Shown in pieces: positions 45,864-57,459 of a stretch of DNA of 64,000 bases. The position numbers were made by a program, and so were the translations under genes. Each line of letters starts with the position of its first letter. Position 1 is the first letter of the stretch. A model generated the notes under the pieces. That model had not been told where the DNA came from. It saw only the letters and a program-made list of their open reading frames with translations, and did not search any database. Source of the stretch: Anaspis maculata (taxonomy: Eukaryota; Arthropoda; Insecta; Coleoptera; Scraptiidae); assembly GCA_949128115.1 (NCBI GenBank), contig OX421966.1, positions 60,137,416 to 60,201,415 on the forward strand, read 5' to 3'.

Positions 45864-46158
45864 TTGGCCGATCCATGGTGCTTATATGGCTCCGACTGGT
45901 ATTTTCTAAAGTTTCCACTAGTCGTTTGGCAAATTCCACATTGAGCCGCGGCATGTGGCTTAGGACGTCTCTCGAGCAGTCCAGCACTTTTGCGGGCATT
46001 TGCCAGCGTGTTAAGGAGCGGCGCCGCCGCCAATTGGGCAGATGTTTCTTACTCGGTCATTGGACTCTCCACGTAAATGGTTCGTAACACGCCGATCAAA
46101 CGGTCTAGAAGAATCGGGTGTGCTCTCGGATGCACAACAAATCGCCACTCGTGTAACA
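45864..46158 (-). mobile_element. Diverged LTR, copy C, next to ALDH exon 2
   Basis: Matches copy A in order: CTTATATGGCTCCGA (TATA region on the minus strand), GCAAATTCCACATTGAGC, GGCGCCGCCGCCAA, GGGCAGATGTTT, GGTCTAGAAGAATCGGGTGT and CGCCACTCGTGTAACA. It ends 36 bp upstream of exon 2, so the branch point and pyrimidine tract sit directly against the LTR end. Confidence 0.7.
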
Positions 46159-46194
46159 ACATTCAACAAAACTAATTTTTCTGGTGCTTCGCAG

Positions 46195-46718
46195 GAGCCA
46201 TAGCCGGCGGGAACTGCGTCATCCTCAAACCCTCCGAACTGTCAGTGGCAACGTCCCAGCTGCTGGCCGACAAGCTGCCGAAATACCTCGACCCCGACGC
46301 GTTCGCCGTCGTCCAAGGCGGCGTGCCCGAGACCACCGAGCTGCTGAACGAAAAATTCGACTACATCTTCTACACCGGCTCCACGATGGTCGGCAAGATC
46401 GTCCACAAGGCGGCCGCCACCAACCTGACGCCGACCACCCTGGAACTGGGCGGCAAGAGTCCCGTTTACGTCGACGACACCGTCGACGTGACCGTCGCCG
46501 CCAGGCGCATCCTCTGGGGCAAGTGCCTCAACGGCGGCCAGACGTGCATCTCCCCCGACTACTTGCTCTGCAGCGAAAGCATCCGGGGCGAATTCCTCGA
46601 AGCGGCCCGCAAAGTCCTGACCGAATTTTACGGCGAAAGCCCCAAAAATCCGTACCTCACCAAGATAGTCACGCAGCGCCATTTCGACCGCCTGGCCGCG
46701 TTCATAGCCCACAGCAAG
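46195..46718 (+). CDS. ALDH3: ALDH family 3 (fatty-aldehyde type), exon 2
   Basis: Residues 172-346. It begins by completing Gly172 and reads AIAGGNCVILKPSE, whose Lys binds the NAD cofactor. Then come FYTGSTMVG (Rossmann loop, residues 230-238), TLELGGKSP with general-base Glu255, and NGGQTCISPDY with nucleophile Cys289. The 34-residue spacing between Glu and Cys equals that of known ALDH3 enzymes. All active-site residues are present, so the gene looks functional. It ends HSK|GTTAGT in phase 0. Codon use is strongly GC-biased compared with the surrounding intron. Confidence 0.95.
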
Positions 46719-47201
46719 GTTAGTGCAAGCAAAATGGCTTTCCCCAACTCCAAGAAAATGGGGACGTTCTGAAAATTTGTGACACACCACATCGCCAAAA
46801 TCGTCAAAAATCGTACTCAAGGGTTTTGGGTCTCCGTAGGACGGGGAAAAACAAACTACAATGTGAACCGGAGAGGATGAAATACGTCGTTTTTAATCCA
46901 TCGTACAGTAAAATTTCGGTAAAAAAATTGTTGTCAATTGTTGAAGGCGTGAAGGAGCTTGCGGGGCGACCAAAAGTTCACCTAGATGGATCTTTTTCTT
47001 GCCCATATAAGACCGACAGCAACAAGTTTGGTATCGTTTCTAACTGAATACCACCTGTTGAATTCAAATTCGCTGTTGAAATGTCAATAGAAACAAGCCC
47101 GAACAAGTTGACTAAAAAACAATCCGTTTGTCAACAGCCCAAAATGTCAGGATGTCCATATTATTGTCAAGGCTTGAGTGATTTTTTTACCATTTTTCCA
47201 G
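46719..47201 (+). other. ALDH intron 2
   Basis: GT-AG intron of 483 bp with a clear pyrimidine tract (TTTTTTTACCATTTTTCCAG). It contains repeat-like fragments (GACATTTGTTGAAT-type) but no identifiable element. Confidence 0.85.
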
Positions 47202-47789
47202 GTGGCGCTGGGTGGAACTTTGGACCCAGAAACACGCATCATCAACCCGACAATTCTGATCGACGTCAGTCCGGACGATCCGGTCATGCAGGAGGAGATC
47301 TTTGGTCCGATTTTACCGATCGTAACCGTGAAGGATGCCGAGGAAGCGGTGGAGTTCATCAACGCCAGGGACAAGCCGTTGGCGCTTTACTTTTTCTCCA
47401 ACGACAAAAACGTGCAGAAATTGTTTCTGGAGAACACTTCTAGCGGAGCGGTGACGGTGAACGATACCGCGTTGCATATTACGACTGAAAATTTGCCGTT
47501 CGGCGGGGTGGGTGCCAGCGGCATGGGGTCGTACCACGGCAAACACGGTTTCGACACGTTCACGCACCAAAAGGCGGTGCTGAAGAGGACGACGGGCTTG
47601 ATCGCCGAGGTGGCAATGATGGCCAGGTACCCGCCTTACACCGACTTCAAGACCAGCTTCTGCAGCATCGCTCTGAAGAAACGCCGCGGGATTCCCCTGG
47701 GTTACTTGAAAACGGTCCTGATTTTCGGGTTGGGAATCGGTCTTACGTTTGCCTTGCAAAGTTTGTTCATCAGGCACGATGAGGACTGA
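47202..47789 (+). CDS. ALDH3: ALDH family 3 (fatty-aldehyde type), exon 3 and stop
   Basis: Residues 347-541. It starts [12 protein letters not shown] and contains [10 protein letters not shown] (Glu378 and Phe380, cofactor ribose binding). It continues through [20 protein letters not shown] to [12 protein letters not shown], the family-3 C-terminal block. After the catalytic domain a basic segment (KKRRG) is followed by a hydrophobic helix at about 513-535 ([19 protein letters not shown]) and a short charged tail. This is the arrangement of membrane-anchored fatty aldehyde dehydrogenase on ER or peroxisome. No AATAAA occurs before the transposon at 47858, so the mRNA end may lie inside it. 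Confidence 0.95.
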   Translation: MALGGTLDPETRIINPTILIDVSPDDPVMQEEIFGPILPIVTVKDAEEAVEFINARDKPLALYFFSNDKNVQKLFLENTSSGAVTVNDTALHITTENLPFGGVGASGMGSYHGKHGFDTFTHQKAVLKRTTGLIAEVAMMARYPPYTDFKTSFCSIALKKRRGIPLGYLKTVLIFGLGIGLTFALQSLFIRHDED

Positions 47790-48798
47790 ACGGAAATGTG
47801 CTGTGAAGTTTAGAGAATGATAGAGGTTCTTACTTAGTTATTTATTGCCAAAAGACATAGTAGTCTAGGCCACTTTTCTCAAAAGGCGTCTAGAAACCGG
47901 TCCTAGAAGCAAATCATATAACATTTTGGCAACAAGCGGTTTTTCACTAAATGGACCCTGCTGAATCTGAAAATCCATGTTGCCACCCCGAAATTTGGAC
48001 CGTTAGGTCCCCAGGGCCCCATTTTCGACATTTCGGGGCATTTTGGTTTTCTCCGGTTTTTTCAGCTCAACAGGTCATATTTCGGAGACCGTAACAGATA
48101 AAATAAAAATTCTTCCACTGTTGCCTTGCCTTATGATTACTGAAAGCCTCCTATGCACTTTCCGTTCTTAATTTCTGTCAATTACATCTACAGATCATCA
48201 AGATCAGAAGAGATGCAAAAGCACAACACAAAAACTTCGACCTATGGGGAGCTATGTGAAATGTTGAAAATAAGTCCATATATATGCGAGACCATATGTA
48301 GAGAAAGCTTCGAATAAGTTTTTGGCAAAGTTACGTTACAACAGGCCTTTTGGTTCAGCAGTTATGATTTTTTGAAAATCGATGTAGGGAAAGTGTGCGC
48401 TGTTTTGGGGGAGTGTCGGTCATTTGACCGAATAAGCTGACATCGGCCCGCAGTACAGCAGCGAGGCTGGCAGTTCGTTCTCTTACTCTCAAAATTTGCT
48501 CTGTATGGATATTACTGATCATTTCACTATGTTTGATTACGAATATGAATATGTACCTACCTATATGTATGCGAACCAAAGCACAAAGATCCATGGCCCA
48601 TAATCTATCACTGGTTTAGGTACTCTCATGACCGGGCCGGGCTGAATGGCACATCGCACTATTTTGAGCAATAAGCGGTCTTCGGGTAGGTAGTTTTATT
48701 GATATTATCGCGGCATCTACAAGAACGGTTGATTCAGCCGGTTTTACATCCACAAGACAAGATGTTGATCTATACTTTCGGTAAGGGGTCTAGCGTCG

Positions 48799-49470
48799 TC
48801 AATAAGGATCAAGTTCCGTGCTCCGTTTTTTTCCAGCCACAGTTTTCAGGAAGTAGTGAGACTGAGTCGCAGATATTCGCGTTGTACCACACTGCTGCCT
48901 GCCAATGACTTCACTGGATATGAAGTCGGGCTGCATAACTTGTTGGGATAGAGCTTCAGGCTTTTTGACTGTTCCAGAAAGGACATGCCTGGCGATATCA
49001 GTCCTTATTTCAACTGAATCTTTTACCCACAAAAAGATTTTCAGTCAGTAATTTAGAAGACCTTTTGAATTTAGTTTCACTTTATAATGCTTTGTGAGGA
49101 ATCTCTCTGCATCAAAGATGTCATCTTTCGTTAGTGGCATAGCCCCCAAGTTCGAAAGTAACGTGCGTGATAGGTACTTTGCAAATATTTTTAGGGCTGC
49201 TGTCTCCGTAATTATTGCCGTAATAAATGATGTCACATCACATCTCGTGAGTGCGTGCGAAGCAAGTAGATATACTTTGTTTTTCTTCCAGCGAGAAAGT
49301 TTTCCGGTCATTCCTGCCAAAGATATTGGCACAAGTAACAGGCTCATGTTTTGAAATCTGCGATAGATAAATTTCTCTGCCTGCTTTGTATGCCATCCGA
49401 AGCGCCGCTGTGAGATATTTCTATGGCCTTGCTGAATTATTTTGTTGGTATTTTTCGATGCAACAACTTT
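48799..49470 (-). pseudogene. Decayed transposon-associated ORF, left arm and loop
   Basis: A minus-strand frame begins after a stop in the loop (RKVVASKNTNKIIQQGH) and runs through FGWHTKQAEKF into the arm. There it reads MSLLLVPISLAGM, KVYLLASHALTRCDVTSF, TAALKIFAKYLSRTLLSNLG and ERFLTKHYKVKL to a stop at 49045. After four codons it continues in frame to RTDIARHVLSGTVKKPEALS and ends at 48799. LLAxHALTxCDxTSF followed by an ALK...LG block recalls a family of uncharacterised repeat-associated proteins common in arthropods and cnidarians (HALTGCDTTS motif). This is from memory, not searched. The single in-frame stop may mark a lost intron. Confidence 0.5.
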
Positions 49471-49621
49471 TCGTCAGTCGCCGAGGATGAATGTATGATT
49501 CTTTTGCAAAGGTTGATGGTGGCTACTGTTGGGCTTTTGAGTTCAGTTATCCAATATCTGTGCAAGACGATCTTTAACTAAGCTCTTCACTTGCTCTAGT
49601 TCTTGTCGGTGTGCTTCCAAC

Positions 49622-50165
49622 ATGAGCCTGTTACTTGTTCCAATATCTTTGGCAGAAATCACCGGAAAACTTTATCGCTGGAAGAAAAACAAAGTATATC
49701 TACTTGCTTCGCACGCATTCACGAGATGTGATGTGACATCATTTATTACGACAATCACGGAGACAAGTGCCCTTAAAATATTTGCTAAGTATCACGGACG
49801 TTATTTTCGAACTCGGGGGCTATGCCACTAACGGAAGATGACATCTCTGAGGCATAGAGATTCATCACAAAGCTTTATAAAGTAAAACTGAATTCAAAAG
49901 ATCTTCCAAATTACTGACTGGAAATCTTTTTTAGGTAAAAGATTCAGTTGAAATAAGGACTGATATCGCCAAACATGTCCTTTCTGGGACAGTCAAAAAG
50001 CCTGAAGCTCTATCCCAACAAGCTGCATAACTTGTATCCGACTTCATATCCAGCGAAGTCACTGGCAGGCAGCAGTGTGGTACAACGCGAATATCTGCGA
50101 CTCAGTCTTACTACTTCCTGAAAACTGTGGCTGGAAAAAAACGGAGCACGGAACTTGATCCTTAT
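49622..50165 (+). pseudogene. Same ORF, mirror copy in right arm
   Basis: Plus-strand mirror of 48799-49347: it opens MSLLLVPISLAEITGKL, keeps YLLASHAFTRCDVTSF, and then frameshifts near 49810. The second half (VEIRTDIAKHVLSGTVKKPE) resumes at about 49940 with a further disruption, and ends KKRSTELDPY. It is more damaged than the left copy. Confidence 0.5.
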
Positions 50166-51098
50166 TGACGACGCTAGACCCCTAACCGAAAGTATAGATC
50201 AACATCTTGTCTTGTGGATGTAAAACCGGCTGAATCAACCGTTCTTGTAGATGCCGCAATAATATCAATAAAACTACCTCCCGAAGACCGCTTATTGCTC
50301 AAAATAGTGCGATGTGCCATTCAGCCCGGCCCGGTCATGAGAGTACCTAAACCAGCGATAGATTATGGGCCATGGATCTTTGTGCTTTGGTTCGCATACA
50401 TATAGGTAGGTACATAGTCATATTCGTAATCAAACATAGTGAAATGATCATTAATATCCATACAGAGCAAATTTTGAGAGTAAGAGAACGAACTGCCAGC
50501 CTCGCCGCTGTACTGCGGGCCGATGTCAGCTTATTCGGTCAAATGACCGACACTCCCCCAAAACAGCGCGCACTTTCCCTACATCGATTTTCAAAAAATC
50601 ATAACTGCTGAACCAAAAGGCCTGTTGTAACGTAACTTTGCCAAAAACTTATTCGAAGCTTTCTCTACATATGGTCTCGCATATATATGGACTTATTTTC
50701 AACATTTCACATAGCTTCCCATAGGTCGAAGTTTTTGTGTTGTGTTTTTGCATCTCTTCTGATCTTGATGATCTGTAGATGTAATTGACAAAAATTAAGA
50801 ACGGAAAGTGCATAGGAGGCTTTCAGTAATCATAAGGCAAAGCAACAGTGGAAGAATTTTTATTTTATCTGTTACGGTCTTTGAGATATGACCTGTTGAA
50901 CTGAAAAAAACGGAGAAAACCAAAATTCCCTGAAATGTCGAAAATGGGGCCCTGGGGGCCTAACGGTTCAAATTTTGGGGTGGCAACATGGATTTTTAGA
51001 TTCAGCAGGGTCCATTTAGTAAAAATCCGCTTGTTGCCAAAATGTTATATGATTTGCTTCTAGGCCCAGAAAAAACTGGAAAGTGTCCTAGTCTATAG

Positions 51099-52178
51099 AT
51101 AATGCTGCACTATTTTGCATCACAACAAAGCTAATGCTGCACTTATACGTCTCAATCGACTGATTTTTAAATTGTTCAGGTTAGGTCTTTGGTGATCTTT
51201 GCCTTCGATATCTCTTTTTCAATTTTGTCTCTTCGGTTTTGTGCAGGCCAGTGAGCACGCAATCAGCAATACAATTTTGCAAAAAAATTTTAGACAATCG
51301 AGATGAAAATGCCACAATTTAGCCAGCAGGTGAAGTCACCTTTCCAGATAGATATTCTAGTTCTTCATAATTTACTTCTGTGAATTTTTGCATTTAATGT
51401 TACATATAGGTACAATCAAAATTGACGAACTAACGTCTATTTTTCAAGGTGTTTCAAATGAATGAAAAGAAATAAAATACATGTTATGTAATATAGAAAA
51501 TAAAATATATCTTATATATACCCTATATCTTACATCTGAACATGACAGTGGGATTAGTCAGCTTTTTTGGCAGCAGTTTTAGTTTTAGCTGTAGCCATGA
51601 ATTCGAAAGTAGAAAGCGTCATATACGCAGCGTTTATACAGAGTTTTAGTTTTAATTTTAGTCGTAATAATGCCAAACTTTGTCGGCTTTAGTCGCAAGA
51701 TGCCTAAAGTTAATAATGCGGCTAAAGAGGCTGACTTAACCCATCTTAAGACCGGAACTTTTGATTCTTTGTCCTTTATTTCTCGAGCTTTGGTCGCTGG
51801 AGGTGCTTTCACTTTTGACCATGAGCTGAGTACCTGAGGATATGCAGATACAGTTATAAGAATGTTGAAACTCTGCTCTTCTGATATAAAATAAATAATC
51901 CCCCTCCTTTTGTAATATTGACATCTGTCTTGGTGAAGTTATACTGATAAGGTCTACTGCATTGATAGACGTCACTTTTCAATCAACTCGGTAACTGACT
52001 TAAGTTTTTGCCCCTGGAAGGTAGGCAAGTGACAATTCTGACAGCTGCACGGCGGTTCCATCGTGGGTCCCCCTTGTATATAGTTAAAGAGAGTCTGTAG
52101 AGCGTCTGTGCCAAATTTCATGCTTTTATCACAAAATGCAAGGGTTCTCTGAAAAATGGTCGTTTACCGCCGCACTAA
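51099..52178. other. Unannotated spacer
   Basis: AT-rich. On the minus strand at 51555-51830 lysine/alanine-rich pieces (KVKAPPATKAREIKDKESKV; a short ORF MATAKTKTAAKKAD) look like a decayed basic tail, but no domain is recognisable. Confidence 0.35.
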
Positions 52179-53340
52179 TATGCTAAACTCCGGCCTTTTT
52201 TGAAGATTATCCGATATTTTTAAAACCTGGCAGTATTATAGACCTTGAAGTGCCCTTTCTAAATTTCTACTTCTACATTTCGTATCTTTGCCGTTTTGGT
52301 CGCCATATTGAAAGAATGGCGCCCAAAAAACATTTTTTTGTCAATATCTTGAATTCACTTGACTCAAGATTGAAACGTGTATATGCGGAGGAAAGCCCAT
52401 TCAAGTCTCTACAATTTGACATATCAATCATTTTTGTGCGCCTCACGGTTCTTGAGTTACCATAAATAGCTCTTGGCTATTAACCATAGATAAGAAAAAA
52501 ATAGAAAATCGATCATGGTGATGTTAATTATGCAATTCCAGGGTGAACCGTGAAGGCAAACTGATTCTAGAAAGAAATAAAGGTTAATATAGCATTTGAA
52601 GGGTATCAGATACATTCGAAAGTCATTATGATAATGAAATTTGAGGTTATTATTCAGAATATCCACTTTTCCACTTCGTATCTCTGCCGTTCTGACCATA
52701 ATTTTGAAAAGATGGCGCCCAAAAAAACATATTTTTGTGGAAATTTTGGAAAATTCGTCATAAAATTTTAGAAGTCATATCAAAGTGAAGGTCCAATGAA
52801 TTCTCTAAAATTTGACATCTGAATCACCTATGTGCGACGCACAGTTCTCAAGCTATACCTTTTCAAAGTCAATTCTCCCTTGGAGTTCACCCTGTAGTTG
52901 CATAACAACGTTACCATGATTGATTTTCTGGATATTAATGGTCTGTGGTTGACAACTGATCATTATTTATGGTTGATTTGACTGCCACGTGGAGTTGAGA
53001 TCAACTTAACATGCTGATTGGATGACAAAAGTTGATGCTTCAGGGAGTTCTAGGAGCCTTAACCCAAGAACCGGAAGTAGCACGTACACGAGTAAGGTGT
53101 CAAATTATAGAGAATTGGATAAACTTCCATCCGCATACAAACGCTTCCACCTCACACTGACTGAAATGAAGATATTGACAAAAAACTGTTTTTTAGGCGC
53201 CATCTTTTCAATATGGCGGCCAACACGGCAAAGATACGAAATGGAAAAATGGAAATTCGGAAAAGGCACATCAAGATCTATTATACTGCCAAGTTTCAGA
53301 AATAGCGGATAACCTTCAAAAAACGCCGGAATTTAGCATA
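52179..53340. mobile_element. Inverted-repeat element, 1.16 kb
   Basis: Tips TATGCTAAACTCCGGC and GCCGGAATTTAGCATA are complementary but for one base. The interior pairs moderately (CATTTCGTATCTTTGCCG with CGGCAAAGATACGAAATG; GCGCC...ATATTG blocks near both arms). A second internal block (52640-52830) repeats the arm motif, so it may be composite. Non-coding. Confidence 0.75.
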
Positions 53341-53674
53341 TCTTATGGAGACAATTTAGACAGTTTCCCGAAATGACGTTTGTAAATTTAGAAACGAAAT
53401 AAGTAGAGAATTTTTTGTCCACAAAATGACGTTCCAGATATTAAAATCCGTTGAAAAACAAACGATCTACAGCCAGTTTCTTGTTACCAGATGAAGCCCA
53501 TTTTGGCGCCTCCACCATATTTGTCTGCAGCGGATGTCAATATTCCACTATAATTTTTCATGGTTCTTGATCGTCCAAGAATCGATTAGGACATAACTCT
53601 ATATATCTTCATGAAGTTGCACACGGCCAAGCTTTTTTTGACCCTATGCCCCCGACTACTTAACAAGGCCTGAA

Positions 53675-54290
53675 ATGCTTCAATGTAGATACAATAAGAG
53701 AGCAGAGGTTTCCAAAAATCGGACGAAAGCCTGGCGGGGCTCACTGGGGCTCCAAATGACACTTGGAGACAAGAGGGGGCCTTGCAGGCCAACACCCAAC
53801 GACTGACAGGAGCTAACAAGAGCTTGAGAAACCAACACAAGAAATCAGAATGGGGTCACCTGGGCTGCAAACGATAATTGAAGACACAAGGGGGCGCAAT
53901 AGGGCTCCAAACGATATTGAAGACACAACAGGGCTCAGCAGGGCTTGAAATGCTTCGATGTAGAACACAAGGGAGGAGGGGGCTCTGAAAATCGCAAGAA
54001 GGCCTGGCGGGGCTCACTAGGGCTCCAAAAGACACCAAGGGACACAAAGAGGGCCCTATAGGACTTCAATCAACACATAAAGACTTACAGGAGCTAACTA
54101 GAGCTTTAAAAACTGAAACAATAAAAAAGGGGCGCAGCAGGGCTACAAATGCAACATGAAGACAGAGGGGCCTAATAGGACTCTGAGAAGCCGTCCCAGG
54201 CATAAGGGGGAAGCAAATCTCCAGAAAATTTAGAGATACCCAAGCGACACAAACGACACCAGTAGAAACCAGGGGGCTCAGCAAGGCTTG
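53675..54290. repeat. Degenerate GC-richer tandem repeat
   Basis: AATGCTTCRATGTAGA, AGCCTGGCGGGGCTCACT (or GGCCTGGCGGGGCTCACT) and TTACAGGAGCTAAC-type blocks recur with a period of about 275 bp, plus partial units of CAGCAGGGCT. Compositionally different from its surroundings. Confidence 0.65.
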
Positions 54291-54514
54291 AAACTACGTA
54301 AAAACCCAGTGCGGGATAGGGCTCTGAATAGCACAGTCACACCGGGCCTCATAAGAGCTCCAAAGTTCCCGGCGAAGAATTGTCCGGTCACCGTTGTAGG
54401 GCACTCAATTCTGAGCAGATCATCAAATTTTCATGACGTCCATATTTTTTCCGATGTTTTGGCTTTTTAGCGCACTTTCCCAAAAAATGGGAAAAAAGCG
54501 CTTTTAGCTTCACT

Positions 54515-54562
54515 TTGTCCGTCCGTCCATCCGTCCGTCTGTCCGTCCGTCCGTCCGTCCGT
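54515..54562 (-). repeat. (GTCC)n microsatellite
   Basis: Interrupted run of GTCC units after CACTTT. Inverse of the GGAC run at 26252-26280. The sequence before it (54390-54475) belongs to the dispersed family at 945-1370. Confidence 0.85.
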
Positions 54563-54589
54563 ACCTGGGATAACTCCTCAGGGAAAAAA

Positions 54590-55620
54590 GATATCGATGT
54601 GGTGTAAACGCAGATCAATAGTACATATGTCCAGGATGTCAAGTTGACTTTTCGTTTTTTGTTATTCTGCCGCCATCTTTGATCCGTCATTTTGAATTTC
54701 TCTAAAAGTGATCTGATTGAAATGAAATTTGCAGGCAATGTAAACCACATCAAGATCTATCCAATTTGCGACAATTGATGCCTAGCCGCCACCTTGTATT
54801 CTCACTATTGAACATGTTTCGAAGTGTTAAAACTAGGAGAATTATGCCTCAACGAAAAGAGATATCGATGTGGTGCAAACGTCAATCGAATGCGTACGTG
54901 ACCGCTATATAAAGTTGACCAATGATTTTTGTCACTTGGCCGCCATCTTTGATCTGCCATTTTGAATTTCTCTGAAAGTGGTCCGATTTGAGTGAAATTT
55001 GCAGGCGATGTGAACTTCAATTAGAGACATCCAATTTTAGACTATCGATGCCCTGCCGCCATCTTGTATTCTCCATATTGAACATGATCCAAAGTGATAG
55101 AACTAGGAGAATTATGCCTCAACGAAAAAAGATATCGATGTGGTGCAAACGCCAATCAAATGCGTACGTGACCACCACATAAAGTTGACCAGTAATTTTT
55201 GTCACTTGGCCGCCATCTTTGATCCGCCATTTTGAATTTCTCTGAAAGTGGTCCGATTTGAGTGAAATTTGCAGGCGATCTGAACTTCAATTAGATACAT
55301 CCAATTTTCGACAATTGATGCCCCGTTGCCATATTGTATTCTCACCATTGAACATGTTTCGAAGTGATAGAACTAGGAGAATTATGCCTCAACGAACAGA
55401 GATATCGATGTGGTGCAAACGTCAATCGAATGCGTACGTGACCATTATATAAAGTTGACCAATAATTTTTGTCACTTGGCCGCCATCTTTGATCCGCCAT
55501 TTTGAATTTCTCTGAAAGTGGTCCGATTTGAGTGAAATTCACAGGCGATGTGAACTTCATCAAAATACATCCGATTTTGGACAAATGATGCTCTGCCGCC
55601 ATATTGAAATTTCTGCCCAA
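54590..55620. repeat. Tandem array of ~270-bp units
   Basis: Four units, anchored by GATATCGATGTGGTG at 54590, 54861, 55131 and 55401, each with GCCGCCATCTTTGATC, CATTTTGAATTTCTCT and GAACATGTTTCGAAGTG blocks. The last three units are very similar. The period is a multiple of three, which explains the repeated short frames inside; they are not genes. Confidence 0.9.
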
Positions 55621-55903
55621 ATAACAGTTGAACTCTAATTATCATCTTGCGTTCACTAATCCTTCACGCTACTGCCCATGCCCATGAGGCATATTCGCTT
55701 GTCTTCATCTTTCCTGTATTATGAATGGCAATCTAATACACACCCACCAGATGATATTTTTCATTAATAGATAATTCTGCCACCAACAGTTCACTAAAAC
55801 CTTCTGAAATAACAATCTATAAGGATTCAGAAGACCACCCTTTGACCTGTCATAACATTGAAAATAAAATAAGGAAATAAGTCCATATTTTTTCAGTCGA
55901 TTG

Positions 55904-56735
55904 TTATAGTAGGTTCACTTGTACCGTGATTCTAGTAGGCTGGGCAAATTTCACAGTTTGGCATTGTAGACTTCACGTCCAACTGCCTAGTGTGCGCCTG
56001 AGCGTCTGGCTTCGAAAGATAGGTTATGTTGGTGCGTTTTTGTCAAGATAGGATATGTTGATGTGTCGGCTGTTCCTGTCAAAAATGAAAAAATTACTGG
56101 AATTACCTTTGCAAATTGCAAGTATGAAGTGGATGTAGTTCACCTTTCACAAGTTCCGCAAATTTCTTGTTCCAGTACGATGTCCTGAGCAGTGGAATAA
56201 AGTAATCACGCCGATGAATCCCATCCACACAAAAATTAGAAGAGTGTAGGTAGCTTCCCAGAGTTCCCAGTCTTCCAGAGTATGGGTAGTTCTTTTAAAA
56301 ACCAGGAATAGTTCACAATGCTTCCATATTATGTGGTTTTTGAAAATAAATTCACGTCTTCTCCGCAAAGCTGAACGTTATGGGGTCCATGCCCGGCACC
56401 TATACTCCGCCAATTTTCTCCCAGAAGCGAGGTTCTTAATGGCACCCTCGAGGGCTTCAGAATGGGTACTGGACGTTATTGTTCAAGACACAAGCTGAGG
56501 CGCAAACACAGTTTTCACAGTAATGGGCATAATTCCACCACAATTTCCGTGAAACTCGTGATTTTCAGTCTATTTGACATAAACGGTAATGTTGTTGATG
56601 TTGTCAAGCTTGAACTTTCAAATATCAATGCGACCAACTGCCAAGTTCTAGGGAGTTTTCAAATATCAAATTTGGAAACTTAGAAACAAAATCTCACAGC
56701 CAACTAAAATCACAGTACAAGTGAACCTACTATAG
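55904..56735. mobile_element. TIR element, 0.83 kb
   Basis: TATAGTAGGTTCACTTGTAC at the left and GTACAAGTGAACCTACTATA at the right are exact inverted repeats, and similarity continues a further 20 bp. Unlike the palindromic elements the interior is unique. On the minus strand it contains a 73-codon frame (56147-56368) with a likely membrane helix (TYTLLIFVWMGFIGVITLF). I do not recognise it. Confidence 0.7.
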
Positions 56736-57446
56736 CAAATAATGAAAAAAAAGAAATTAGATCTCAAAATCGCTTCGACACGATGACAGCTGTTTAGGCT
56801 TCTTAGAAGTCATCTTCAGATCTAAAAAGACAGATGTGCATGAAACAATAACGCAAGGGAGAGAGGCAACTTACCAAAAGATCTAGTCTAAGATCCAAGA
56901 TCTAATTTCCACTTCTACACATTTTAAAATAAAACTCAACAAATTTCTTTATTCTTTTGTGGGCTTCGTAAAGATTTCCGTATACCGTAGTATTGTTAGT
57001 TCTAGTGCGCCATTTCTCGGACACCTGCACCTTACCTAGTATTTATTTCACATATTTCAGTGATTTGATGTGCTGTCTTCAAAGTTCAATGTTTCCTATG
57101 TAGTGCAGTTTTGTGTGATTCGATAAAGGTTTCAAAAGCTATTTTGACAAATTAAATTGGTTTTTGCTTTCAAATCAAAATTACAAACACCAGTAGTGAA
57201 CTATTCAAAATTCAAACACTTCAAAAAGCGACACAGAACAATGACGCACCCCCCAACAAATCAGGCGACCTCGGTGGCCATGCAGGGTGTACAAAATAAA
57301 GTCACCTTCGCAAAGGCAGATAGATGACAAAATATTCCCCATTCTCCTGAACAGTCCTGTATAACTTAGAGAAGATCGCTCAGCAAGCATATATCATTAA
57401 TTAAGTATACCAATGGCTATGTCTACTATAGGCTCGTGTGTTTATA
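56736..57446. other. Unannotated spacer
   Basis: No gene or element boundary was recognised between the TIR element and the leader of the third ALDH copy. Confidence 0.4.
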
Positions 57447-57459
57447 CATAACATGTATA

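Larger units (their letters stand above)
35172..46194 (+). other. ALDH intron 1 (11 kb, transposon-filled)
   Basis: A GT-AG intron: GTGAGT donor, and an acceptor GCTTCGCAG with CTAAT, a good branch-point candidate, about 20 bases before it. The first 200 bp are homologous to the start of the intron after 58235. It holds a LINE, three LTR copies, a 3.1 kb inverted-repeat element and several MITEs, listed separately. Confidence 0.85.
47858..51098. mobile_element. Inverted-repeat element, 3.2 kb, after ALDH
   Basis: Arms run from about 47858 to 49354 and from about 49615 to 51098. For example GGCAACATGGATTTTTAGAT on the right matches the inverse of the left ATCTGAAAATCCATGTTGCC, and AACATGAGCCTGTTACTTGT on the right matches the inverse of the left arm end. 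The outer ends share AGTCTAGGCCACTTT against AGACTAGGACACTTT. Both arms include the same coding remnant (listed separately). It begins only about 70 bp after the ALDH stop codon. Confidence 0.8.

Noticed and set aside
51555..51830. Lysine/alanine-rich minus-strand pieces resembling a histone H1 tail
   Set aside because: No globular domain upstream, several frame breaks, and low-complexity sequence gives such matches by chance.
54988..55620. Repeated 64-92 aa frames (MSEICRR..., MKFTSPANFTQIG...)
   Set aside because: Artefacts of the 270-bp tandem repeat, open on both strands.
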